NCBI GenBank assembly: GCA_964347765.1
Contig: CAYGAG010000082.1
Location: 1-6,712, forward strand
Direction: 5' to 3'
DNA length: 6,712 bases
Source: CAYGAG01 sp964347765
Lineage (GTDB): Archaea > Thermoproteota > Bathyarchaeia > Bathyarchaeales > Bathycorpusculaceae
A model generated the notes under the pieces. It was not told the origin of the DNA, did not search any database, and saw only the letters and a list, made by a program, of their open reading frames with translations. Shown piece after piece: positions 1 to 5,554 of this stretch; the first letter of the stretch is position 1; each line of letters opens with the position of its first letter. The translations under genes and the position numbers were made by a program.

Positions 1-120
1 GAAATCTTTTAAAACACCCACATTTCTATCTACTACAGCTGGTTTTTTTCCCTTCTGTTTCAAATACTTCCTGAATTCTTCTTCATTCATTTTCTTCACA
101 AATAAAGTCTTAATTTTCAT
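1..120 (-). CDS. N-terminus of a hypothetical protein, cut by the window edge
   Basis: An open minus-strand frame of 40 codons starts with ATG at 120-118 and runs off the left edge. The visible residues are highly charged and Lys/Glu-rich: FRKYLKQKGKK is followed by VVDRNVGVLKDF. The spacing of F, YL, KGK, VV and LKDF resembles the first helices of SAM-like/core-binding domains found at the N-terminus of tyrosine recombinases and some archaeal helical proteins. That likeness rests on few residues, so no function is claimed. A second in-frame ATG at 90-88 is a possible alternative start. No strong ribosome site is visible; the upstream minus-strand sequence TCATAATATTG near 158-168 could be a weak TATA element. 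The gene is divergent from the methyltransferase gene that begins at 323. Confidence 0.5.
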   Translation of the reverse strand, partial: MKIKTLFVKKMNEEEFRKYLKQKGKKPAVVDRNVGVLKDF

Positions 121-254
121 TAATTACTTCTTTGGAAGATGTGAAGCGTGCGCAAGCAATATTATGATTTCTGGAAGAGAAGAAGGGGCTTGCCGGAGGT
201 ATTCAAAATTGTGGGAGGTTTCAGATCCCATCCGCCCCACTTTCTACGCATATG

Positions 255-265
255 CATATATATTT
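255..265 (+). promoter_or_regulatory. Candidate archaeal TATA box for the zinc-domain methyltransferase gene
   Basis: CATATATATTT is the most AT-rich element in the 121-322 spacer. With the usual spacing of about 25 nt, transcription would begin near 285-290, giving a leader of roughly 35 nt before the ATG at 323. Inferred from sequence and spacing only. Confidence 0.4.
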
Positions 266-322
266 CGAGTGAAATCGGGATTTGTCAATTCGTTGACGTG
301 ACTGTGTTTGGTGATTCCTTGG

Positions 323-1534
323 ATGATTTGTAAGTACTGTCAAATAATTCACTCATTTGATGAGCACTATGATTTGCGTGAAGCAAGCAGAGACATTAAA
401 GGCGATTTTCCACGGTGTGATTGGCATTGGAGGTTTGTGTGCAGCATTTGTGGAAGGCCTAGACATTTCAATGGAATAGCTTGGTGCGAGACAACTAAGA
501 GATTCGTCTGCCTGTCATGTGCAAAACGTCACAAGTTTGCCAAGCAGAAATTCTGGAAGTGGATAGGCTACTACGCCATTGAGTGCGATGCCTGTGGCGA
601 ATATCATCCGGCTTTGGACTATCTTGAATTTTTGAGTAAGCACCCCTGGCAACTACACCCAAGCATGCAGAAGAAACGTGCAGGCTTGGACCCTGAAAGT
701 GAACTACCACAACCTACATCGTTCTATATTCCATTAAAACAAGCTGACATCACTGACAGACAGATCTCGAAAGCATGGGATAAACTAGCTGAAAAGTGGA
801 ATGATTTTTCCAAGGACCAGGGCGACTTCAACAGGCAATATATTGTTGACCCTGCAATCTTTCACATGTTGGGTTCTGTCGACGGTTTGTCCATTTTGGA
901 TGCTGGTTGCGGAAATGGTTATCTTTGCAGGTTGTTGGCGAAGAAAGGCGCAAAGATAGTTGGCGTCGACATATCGAAAAGGTTCATTGAAATCGCCAAG
1001 CAGAAGGAGAAGGAAGCACCTCTTGGAATCCTGTATTATTCAGGGACAGTATCCAATCTGGAAATACTGGGAAGCAAAAGATTTGACATTGTCATTTCGA
1101 ACCTGGCGTTAATGGACGTGCTTGATCTAGGAAAAGCCATCATGGAGATTAATCGTGTTCTTAAGGAAAACGGAAGGCTCATCTTCTCCATTATGCATCC
1201 ATGTTTTTCAAGCTCGCCGATTCACGGATGGGTAAGAGTGCCTCCTGACAGCCAAAGAAAAGAAGACTGGATATACTGGAAGGTTGACAGATACTTCGAT
1301 AGAAGCGTGCAAGTTTGGCAATACCTAGATTGGCCCTTCACCTACAGTTTTCATCGTCCGCTGTCAGACTACATCAAAATGCTGGTCAAAAAAGGCTTCG
1401 TTATCACAAACTTTGAGGAACCTGTACCCTCTAAGCAAGCTATGAAGGAGCACTACAGGGAATTTGGGAATGAGTGTGACCGCATCCCCTGGTTCCTAGT
1501 TGTTGGAAGCAAGAAGTGCAGCTCCTGTTCGTGA
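323..1534 (+). CDS. Class I SAM-dependent methyltransferase with N-terminal Cys-rich zinc-binding domain
   Basis: 403 residues if it starts at ATG 323. This start is preferred over the upstream TTG 308 because GGTGAT at 310-315, an archaeal-type ribosome site, lies 7 nt before it. Residues 1-95 are Cys/Trp-rich with four CxxC pairs (3-6, 40-43, 63-66, 88-91) plus C32 and C55, so they probably bind zinc. A linker of about 50 residues follows. The second part is a Rossmann methyltransferase: ILDAGCGNG (about 191-199) is the SAM-binding loop, VGVD (213-216) carries the acidic residue for the ribose, and SNLALMDV (259-266) and the RVLKENGRLIFSIMHPC block are motifs of the Methyltransf_11/25 type. 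The C-terminal half resembles a widespread stand-alone family of about 250 residues. The substrate is unknown; the zinc domain suggests binding of nucleic acid, tRNA or protein. The protein ends in an unusual CSSC pair. No operon partner is seen. Confidence 0.9.
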   Translation: MICKYCQIIHSFDEHYDLREASRDIKGDFPRCDWHWRFVCSICGRPRHFNGIAWCETTKRFVCLSCAKRHKFAKQKFWKWIGYYAIECDACGEYHPALDYLEFLSKHPWQLHPSMQKKRAGLDPESELPQPTSFYIPLKQADITDRQISKAWDKLAEKWNDFSKDQGDFNRQYIVDPAIFHMLGSVDGLSILDAGCGNGYLCRLLAKKGAKIVGVDISKRFIEIAKQKEKEAPLGILYYSGTVSNLEILGSKRFDIVISNLALMDVLDLGKAIMEINRVLKENGRLIFSIMHPCFSSSPIHGWVRVPPDSQRKEDWIYWKVDRYFDRSVQVWQYLDWPFTYSFHRPLSDYIKMLVKKGFVITNFEEPVPSKQAMKEHYREFGNECDRIPWFLVVGSKKCSSCS

Positions 1535-1580
1535 TTCATGTTGAGGATCCTTAATAACTGAATGAAAAATGAGTTTCTGC

Positions 1581-1596
1581 GATAGATATCTCTATC
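1581..1596. repeat. Short inverted repeat downstream of the methyltransferase gene
   Basis: GATAGA and TCTATC form a 6-bp stem around TATC, 47 nt after the stop codon at 1534. It has no T-tract after it, so it is at best a weak 3'-end hairpin or a dyad protein-binding site. Confidence 0.3.
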
Positions 1597-1662
1597 ATAG
1601 GTTGTTCTGACCGAACTATGCCAGCGGGGGCTTGAGCAATACTACTCAGTTCATTCGAAAAC

Positions 1663-1977
1663 CTACGCGACAAGGAAAACCGGGAGATTAACTGACATCT
1701 CCATTTTCGTCGATGCTACCTCACCCCCGACCACATTTCCATAGACTTCTTCCTGACCACTTTTCGCAGGTGGGATCGTAAGGTCACTTACGTTTTCCAA
1801 TGATTCTGTTGTTTTCGTTAGGGTTACCAATAGTGTATTCGAAGCCTACTCCAAGTAACTATCTGATCCTTGCGCGATCTTTTCAACCTTCAGCGATATT
1901 TTAGACCCAATAGCGTGCACAGCGTCACAGCAAGCCTTAGGTGAAAAAAAAGAGGGGTGTGGCTCCTTGATTACGTC
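1663..1977 (-). pseudogene. Coding-like frame broken by one amber codon, possible gene remnant
   Basis: The 448-bp spacer 1535-1982 has no intact gene. On the minus strand one frame stays open from just after a TGA at 1980-1978 to a TAG at 1665-1663, apart from a single TAG at 1848-1846. The first part reads like protein (ACCDAVHAIGSKISLKVEKI). The 60 codons after the amber are Ser/Thr/Val/Glu-rich, with segments such as TKTTESLENVSDLT. I recognise no family. There is no good start codon or ribosome site, and the frame includes the T8 tract that probably ends the tautomerase transcript. It could be a decayed gene, a chance open frame, or (least likely) a frame with amber readthrough. Confidence 0.25.
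1942..1960 (-). terminator. T8 tract after the tautomerase gene, with a partial copy of the dispersed element
   Basis: Read on the minus strand this is CACACCCCTC followed by T8 (T positions 1951-1944), about 30 nt after the tautomerase stop codon. Archaeal RNA polymerase commonly terminates at such T-tracts. The same C-rich block plus T8 recurs at 3863-3880, so it may be a repeated 3'-end module as well as a terminator. Confidence 0.45.
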
Positions 1978-1982
1978 TCACG

Positions 1983-2201
1983 TTATGCTTTCGGAAGAGT
2001 CTCCAAGACTTTTGCGAGAGGTTTTGTTCCAAGGTAAATGTTTGGGACAGGAATGTCACGGAAGACCATTACTGTGATACTCGTCGTGTCAATCTTAAAG
2101 GCTTTTCTTTCTTCTTCGGCGATGATTTCGGTTATTTTCTTTGCCAATCTATCTTTTGCATCTTGGGGTAACGCTGGACCCGATATCTCAACTATTGGCA
2201 T
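1983..2201 (-). CDS. 4-oxalocrotonate tautomerase (MIF/4-OT) family protein
   Basis: 72 residues, the usual size of a 4-OT monomer. The family acts as hexamers or related oligomers, using the N-terminal proline exposed after Met removal as a general base for keto-enol tautomerisation. Here the protein begins MPIVEISGP, so Pro-1 is present. The beta strand ITVMVFRDIP and the turn NIYLGT are typical of the family. Numbering from Pro-1, the position of the canonical catalytic Arg11 is a proline in a PALPQD loop, so the classic 4-OT active site is not fully conserved and the substrate cannot be named. R47 in VFRDIP could supply a positive charge. AGGA lies about 11 nt before the ATG. The gene stands alone, with a TATA box upstream at 2301-2313 and a T8 tract after its stop. 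The role is probably in aromatic or 2-oxo acid catabolism, or detoxification. Confidence 0.88.
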   Translation of the reverse strand: MPIVEISGPALPQDAKDRLAKKITEIIAEEERKAFKIDTTSITVMVFRDIPVPNIYLGTKPLAKVLETLPKA

Positions 2202-2300
2202 ATTCTGTTCAATCCTTTTTCTTTAGCCTAGGGTTCCACCTGAGTGCTTTCATTTTCCATGTCAGCAGCAGAACCTCAAATTCAGAATAGATTCATCTCC

Positions 2301-2313
2301 ATTTATAAAAATT
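2301..2313 (-). promoter_or_regulatory. Candidate TATA box for the tautomerase gene
   Basis: Minus-strand AATTTTTATAAAT resembles the nuclease promoter at 5398-5410. Transcription would start near 2278, giving a leader of about 75 nt. The element is nearly symmetrical and lies between divergent genes, so it could also serve the zinc-ribbon gene on the plus strand. It is flanked by two copies of ATTCATC (2291-2297 and 2311-2317). Confidence 0.5.
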
Positions 2314-2449
2314 CATCCCAGTACACGCCTCAACTTGCACACATTCCACTCTTTCAACCCAATTTCACCTTCCTGGAAGACCTCTGAATAGGTAATCCTA
2401 TAGGCAGTTTACATGCAAAAAGGGGAAACGAAGGAAAAGGGAATTAGCT

Positions 2450-2635
2450 ATGACTAGAACTAGAACGTGTCCTAAATGTGGTGAAGAAATGGAGGAAGGA
2501 TATTTACCCGGAGCCTTTAGCTGGAGCGCTGGGAAAAGCCTTTGGAGAATAAGAAAGCCCAGAAGGATCTTCGGGTATGGCTGCAAGAAATGTGGCTATG
2601 TGGAATTCTACCTTGAAAAAGAAAAGGGAGTATAG
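2450..2635 (+). CDS. Small zinc-ribbon protein (DUF6487-like)
   Basis: 61 residues. Two CPxCG-like knuckles, C7-P-K-C10-G and C45-K-K-C48-G, are separated by 34 residues and should hold one zinc ion. Between them is the segment EEGYLPGAFSWSAG, and the protein ends GYVEFYLEKE. This CPKCG, EMEEG, SWS, CKKCGYVEFY layout matches a small prokaryotic zinc-ribbon family annotated as DUF6487, whose role is not known; a nucleic-acid or protein partner is the usual guess for such ribbons. The family name is from memory. A purine-rich stretch (GGAAAAGGG) lies about 8 nt before the ATG. The dyad ATAGG-TAAT-CCTAT at 2388-2401, about 50 nt upstream, could be part of the promoter or an operator. The gene stands alone and is divergent from the tautomerase gene. 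Confidence 0.82.
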   Translation: MTRTRTCPKCGEEMEEGYLPGAFSWSAGKSLWRIRKPRRIFGYGCKKCGYVEFYLEKEKGV

Positions 2636-2736
2636 AAAAGATGGGAAACGCGGAGACGCTCCACCGGCGTCGGTGCTCAGATTAGACTAACTGATACGTA
2701 CGAGATGGAAGAGATCCCCACTGCCAAATAGCGCCC

Positions 2737-2758
2737 ACAGCCGGTGCTGTTTGCTTTT
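2737..2758 (+). terminator. Hairpin plus T-rich tail downstream of the zinc-ribbon gene
   Basis: ACAGC-CGGT-GCTGT forms a 5-bp stem with a 4-nt loop, followed by TTGCTTTT, about 100 nt after the zinc-ribbon stop. A second small hairpin, CACCG-GCGT-CGGTG, lies at 2662-2675. Both sit between convergent genes and could mark the 3' end of the plus-strand transcript. Confidence 0.35.
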
Positions 2759-2770
2759 GGGTTGACTTCG

Positions 2771-2780
2771 AGCGCGCGCT
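2771..2780. repeat. GC-alternating palindrome AGCGCGCGCT, copy 1
   Basis: A perfect 10-bp palindrome in the spacer between the convergent zinc-ribbon and hydratase genes. The 9-mer AGCGCGCGC recurs at 3387-3395 and 6270-6278, each time between genes. Confidence 0.5.
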
Positions 2781-2787
2781 AAGTTAT

Positions 2788-2794
2788 AAAAAAA
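2788..2794 (-). terminator. T7 tract after the MaoC-like gene
   Basis: On the minus strand a T7 run lies 23 nt after the hydratase stop codon at 2817, a typical position for an archaeal intrinsic terminator. On the plus strand the same bases look like a TATA box (TTATAAAAAAA), but no plausible plus-strand gene follows. Confidence 0.5.
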
Positions 2795-2816
2795 CGGAAA
2801 AGCAGGAAAATCCGCA

Positions 2817-3287
2817 CTACCTTTTTTTGGGTTTTCTGCGTACAACAAGGGCTGTTTCCCAAGTTGCGGTGTTTTCGTTGTTCTGGTTTCTGACTGTATT
2901 CCTAAATTTCAAGATACCTGCATCTGGAATGCTTTTGCTTGGTCTTGCTTCAATTACTTCTGATTCAACCGTAATTGTGTCGCCTATAAAAACTGGACTT
3001 TCAAATCTAACCTTATCCATCCCCAGAAATGCTAATATTTCAGGAGGCGGATGTCCACGTGTTCGCAATGCAAGACCATAAGCTACACTCAGTGTCAACA
3101 TTCCGTGAGCTATTCTCTGCCCAAATGGACTCCCTTTCATAACCTCAACATTTGTATGGAGCTCGCTCCAATCCCCGGAAAGCCCTGCAAACATTACTAT
3201 ATCAGCTTCTGTAATTGTTCTTCCTGGGGAAACTGATTTTTCACCCACTTTGAAATCTTCGAGATAACTCGAATCAACGTTAACCAT
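2817..3287 (-). CDS. MaoC-like hotdog-fold dehydratase / (R)-specific enoyl-CoA hydratase family
   Basis: 156 residues, the normal length of a single-domain MaoC protein. The hydratase-2 motif is intact: ITEADIVMFAGLSGDWSELHTN carries the catalytic pair D39 and H44, followed by FGQRIAHGMLTLSVAYGLA, the hotdog central helix with its AHGM signature. FESPVFIGDTITVESEV supplies the following beta strands. Relatives hydrate 2-enoyl-CoA to (R)-3-hydroxyacyl-CoA or dehydrate branched 3-hydroxyacyl-CoA, as dimers in the cytoplasm. The exact acyl-CoA cannot be read from the sequence, and there is no neighbouring dehydrogenase or thiolase to indicate a pathway. GGGGATG lies about 10 nt before the ATG. 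A TATA-like stretch at 3373-3385 would give a leader of about 65 nt, and a T7 tract follows the stop codon. Confidence 0.9.
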   Translation of the reverse strand: MVNVDSSYLEDFKVGEKSVSPGRTITEADIVMFAGLSGDWSELHTNVEVMKGSPFGQRIAHGMLTLSVAYGLALRTRGHPPPEILAFLGMDKVRFESPVFIGDTITVESEVIEARPSKSIPDAGILKFRNTVRNQNNENTATWETALVVRRKPKKR

Positions 3288-3372
3288 AATACGCCAGCAT
3301 CCCCTTATCTAAGTCTGGATAGTTCTAACGTGAGCTAGCATAAAATATTGTGCATCCCAAATAGCAGCACGC

Positions 3373-3385
3373 TATTATAATATAT
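3373..3385 (-). promoter_or_regulatory. Candidate TATA box for the MaoC-like gene
   Basis: Minus-strand ATATATTATAATA lies directly downstream of the CGCGCGCGC tract. Expected transcription start is near 3350, about 65 nt before the start codon. A second AT-rich stretch (AATATTTTATG) near 3338-3348 is the alternative. Confidence 0.45.
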
Positions 3386-3386
3386 C

Positions 3387-3395
3387 GCGCGCGCT
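3387..3395 (-). repeat. AGCGCGCGC motif, copy 2
   Basis: On the minus strand AGCGCGCGC sits immediately upstream of the hydratase TATA element, inside a longer CG alternation (3386-3394). Confidence 0.5.
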
Positions 3396-3488
3396 AGTTC
3401 TCATATTGAATGCGATAGTCCTGATGTGGGACAGTATTTCTAGCCAAGATGCCAAAACACACACCCATTTCCTCAAATCTCCGCTCAC

Positions 3489-3520
3489 GATAAGAAAGGA
3501 GTCTGCGGGTGAAATCTCCA
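3489..3520 (-). repeat. Dispersed 32-bp element, copy A (direct repeat, downstream side)
   Basis: Aligned without gaps to 3862-3893, 26 of 32 positions are identical. On the plus strand both read A-rich tract, then G-rich block, then TGCGGG, then an ATCTCCA core. On the minus strand this copy lies just after the stop of the 3532-3894 gene and ends in a T-rich stretch (CTCCTTTCTTATC), so it may be a transcript 3' end. Its right side, through 3533, also resembles 5527-5554. Confidence 0.6.
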
Positions 3521-3531
3521 CTCTGGCAGGG

Positions 3532-3894
3532 TTACGCTCGTGTGGGCTTTGTGACTTCCCGTTCCAATAAGACGTAAACAGCGGAAATGCCGGTCGGAGC
3601 GCCTAAACCGCCTATTGATTTAGCTTGCCATCCTTCCTTTGTCATCCGATTGATCTTAGCGACAAGCTTCCGACAAGTGCCGGTATCGGAGAGAATTTCA
3701 TATTCCTTCATTTCAAGGTCCTCAATTCTGAGTTTCGGGTGATTCCTATATTTCCCTTTTGGAGTGGATGATACAAAATCTTTGGCTGCTCGATAAAGAA
3801 GTAGTGGACACTTCAAACACGCAGTCTGCTCTTCTCCAGTCAAATGGCTATGCTTTACACGGAAAAAAAAGGGGTGTGCGGGAGATATCTCCAT
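3532..3894 (-). CDS. Hypothetical protein with DUF4177-like C-terminal domain
   Basis: 120 residues from ATG 3894. The last 55-60 (KEYEIL, LVAKINRMTKEGWQAKSIGG, AVYVLLERE) follow the pattern of DUF4177: a first beta strand YE, a helix ending EGW, and a closing strand ending LER. The family is small and of unknown function. The N-terminal half has one CxxC (TACLKC, about residues 25-28) and is not recognised. The start is uncertain: the first dozen codons lie within the 3862-3893 repeat, and their HPFFF comes from its T8 tract. If that tract terminates transcription, the real start would be internal. ATG 3711-3709 is a good candidate, with GAGG 8 nt upstream; it would give 59 residues, the usual DUF4177 length. 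The stop abuts the second repeat copy. Downstream of the nuclease gene by 120 bp on the same strand. Confidence 0.5.
   Translation of the reverse strand: MEISPAHPFFFRVKHSHLTGEEQTACLKCPLLLYRAAKDFVSSTPKGKYRNHPKLRIEDLEMKEYEILSDTGTCRKLVAKINRMTKEGWQAKSIGGLGAPTGISAVYVLLEREVTKPTRA
3862..3893 (-). repeat. Dispersed 32-bp element, copy D, with palindromic core and T8 tract
   Basis: Contains the perfect 12-bp palindrome GGAGATATCTCC (3881-3892). On the minus strand a C-rich block and T8 (3870-3863) follow. It matches 3489-3520 at 26 of 32 positions in the same orientation, 373 bp apart. The layout of dyad, C-rich block and T8 is terminator-like, and it could end the nuclease transcript about 145 nt after its stop codon. 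Confidence 0.6.
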
Positions 3895-4014
3895 AATATT
3901 GTTAGATTATGTGATCTTCAATAATATCTGATGTTTTTCCCTATCGGTTCGTTTTCTGCTTCTGAAATTAGTGCTAAACGAATCAGTAAGGTAGTTGACA
4001 ATAAGAGCATCTGG

Positions 4015-5367
4015 TCATAATCTGTACTGTTTTTTACATTGGATTGTCTGAACGTTTCTGCAGGTTTTCCTGAACAATTCTTGGTTTTCCGTATGTACCG
4101 GGAAGATTTTGCCTGGCTGGATATGTTTAACTAGATTTTCCAGTTCCCTTCTGTTAAGATGTCCGGAAGCGTGGAGTTGATGAAACTTTATCTTGAAATG
4201 TTTCAGCCAGTTATGCATGACTTTGTCCTCGATGTCTTCATCACTGAAGGGTTCACTCATACTGTGAATGAAATGACTGCCTGGATTCGGCCTCACGTCA
4301 ACTAACTCTGCAAACTGATAAAACTCCAAGTCCATAACAAGAGAGTCTTGGTTTTTATGCACGAACTCGTAAGTTACCATTTTATCCATTAACTCCCGCT
4401 CCCAAACATGATAGTCCTTTTCTTGGAACTCTCCCGACTTCTTCCGTTTGAAATAGACCAGAATATCCTGATCTCTCAACGGATCAGGAAGATCAAGACG
4501 TTTATCCTCCACAAGCTTCTTCAGCAAATAAGCTGTCTTTGGAGTAACCACAATCTTTCTATCGTTCTTCTTGACCACACTGTAGAAGCTTCTGAACCTA
4601 TCCATATCCCGGCTGTACCTACCCACAAAAACAATCTTATCAGTAGACGAGACAACCTCATCGCTTAAGCTTTCAACCTGCTTTTCAGAATAGTTCTTAC
4701 GCCTTTCCTCCTCAACCATCCGAGTGCCTTCACAGATCAAGGCTACAGGCTCAGAGTCACTTGCCTTATCGACGAACTCCTCAGTCATATTCCGTCTGGA
4801 ACCGTGAGTCCGGAGATCCCCAGTATAAACAACAGTGCCTTCAGAAGAATGGATTAAGAAGCCATAAGCGGCTGGTATGGAATGATCCACGTGGACAGGT
4901 TCCACCGTTACGGCACCGATACGGATCTTGTCTCCTGTTCTAAATGTACGATACTTGTGCTTTCCATAATCGCAGAAGCTGCTGGTCTTCTCCATAGCTT
5001 GCAGAAAGAACTTGGTTCCTTCTCCTAGATGCACGGGGATCTCAGGATCCAAAAACTGGATATGGGTTACATGGTCAAAGTGGGCGTGAGACAGAAACAC
5101 GGCGTCAAACTGTGGCTTCGCATATGGAATATCTGTGAACTGCAGCAGCTCCTCAGCGTATAATCCTTTCAACCTCGGCAACAAGCCGAATTCGAGATAA
5201 TCTCCTAAACCATTAATCGCTCTAGGGCTTAGCCAACCTGTGAAGAAGTTGCAGCCCATCGTAAAAGATTGACCGAAATCAAACCAAACCCTCACGTCGC
5301 AGTCTTCCAATAGAACTTTGTTACCGCCAATCTCATCTACACCGCCGTAGAATGTCAAACTCACCAT
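4015..5367 (-). CDS. RNase J-like beta-CASP metallo-beta-lactamase nuclease
   Basis: 450 residues, the length of archaeal RNase J-type proteins. Metallo-beta-lactamase motifs run in order: GGVDEIGGNK (8-17), HAHFDH (94-99) for the two-metal site, VHVDHS with H162, and TGD (182-184) with D184. The beta-CASP region follows: E213 in EGTRM (motif A), HASGH (399-403, motif B) and H425 in PVHTEN (motif C). All expected metal and catalytic residues are present, so it should be an active RNase or DNase acting in the cytoplasm in RNA decay or processing. It lacks the N-terminal KH domains of the termination factor aCPSF1/FttA, so it is not that protein. There is a long insert (about 34-88) between the first strands and HAHFDH, so it may form a subfamily apart from classical aRNase J, and the substrate is uncertain. 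GGGGTG lies about 9 nt before the ATG. Confidence 0.9.
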   Translation of the reverse strand: MVSLTFYGGVDEIGGNKVLLEDCDVRVWFDFGQSFTMGCNFFTGWLSPRAINGLGDYLEFGLLPRLKGLYAEELLQFTDIPYAKPQFDAVFLSHAHFDHVTHIQFLDPEIPVHLGEGTKFFLQAMEKTSSFCDYGKHKYRTFRTGDKIRIGAVTVEPVHVDHSIPAAYGFLIHSSEGTVVYTGDLRTHGSRRNMTEEFVDKASDSEPVALICEGTRMVEEERRKNYSEKQVESLSDEVVSSTDKIVFVGRYSRDMDRFRSFYSVVKKNDRKIVVTPKTAYLLKKLVEDKRLDLPDPLRDQDILVYFKRKKSGEFQEKDYHVWERELMDKMVTYEFVHKNQDSLVMDLEFYQFAELVDVRPNPGSHFIHSMSEPFSDEDIEDKVMHNWLKHFKIKFHQLHASGHLNRRELENLVKHIQPGKIFPVHTENQELFRKTCRNVQTIQCKKQYRL

Positions 5368-5397
5368 TCAAGACACCCCACTGATGGTTATATCAAC

Positions 5398-5410
5398 AAT
5401 TATAAAAATT
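5398..5410 (-). promoter_or_regulatory. Candidate TATA box for the beta-CASP nuclease gene
   Basis: Minus-strand AATTTTTATAATT is a good archaeal TATA element. Transcription would start near 5377, giving a leader of about 10 nt that still holds the GGGGTG ribosome site. Confidence 0.55.
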
Positions 5411-5526
5411 CTCATAATCAAGTCCATTCACCTTATTCTACAGCTTCTTCATGCAAACCACTATAAGTTTCATGCGCCTCCTTCGATACCTCTCGCACGC
5501 TCAAGTTGATGCAGCTGGGAGAGAAT

Positions 5527-5554
5527 CGGAAGATATCTCCACTTGGCCGAGGTT
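5527..5554 (-). repeat. Partial copy of the dispersed element (copy B), next to a T-arm-like sequence
   Basis: Ungapped, 20 of 28 positions match 3506-3533, including the 9-mer ATCTCCACT. The GGAAGATATCTCC part also resembles the palindromic core at 3881-3892. There is no A8/T8 tract here. It runs into GGTTCAAACC (5551-5560), which looks like a tRNA T-loop, but no cloverleaf can be completed. It lies in the 266-bp divergent spacer 5368-5633, which otherwise holds only the two promoters. Confidence 0.4.

Noticed and set aside
148..333. 61-codon plus-strand frame starting at GTG
   Set aside because: No ribosome site, no recognisable family, and it overlaps the predicted TATA box and start of the methyltransferase gene; probably chance.
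495..710. Minus-strand frame inside the methyltransferase gene
   Set aside because: Lies opposite the well-supported Cys-rich domain; its sequence has no family features.
2782..2794. TATA box on the plus strand (TTATAAAAAAA)
   Set aside because: No credible plus-strand gene follows; the same bases are better explained as the T7 terminator of the MaoC-like gene on the minus strand.
3398..3531. Open minus-strand frame of about 45 codons after the DUF4177-like stop
   Set aside because: No start with a ribosome site, crosses the repeat copy, no recognisable motif; this length of open frame is easily due to chance.
3489..3893. CRISPR array or insertion sequence from the repeated 32-mers
   Set aside because: Only two good copies, 373 bp apart with a gene between them, no regular spacers, no terminal inverted repeats and no transposase.
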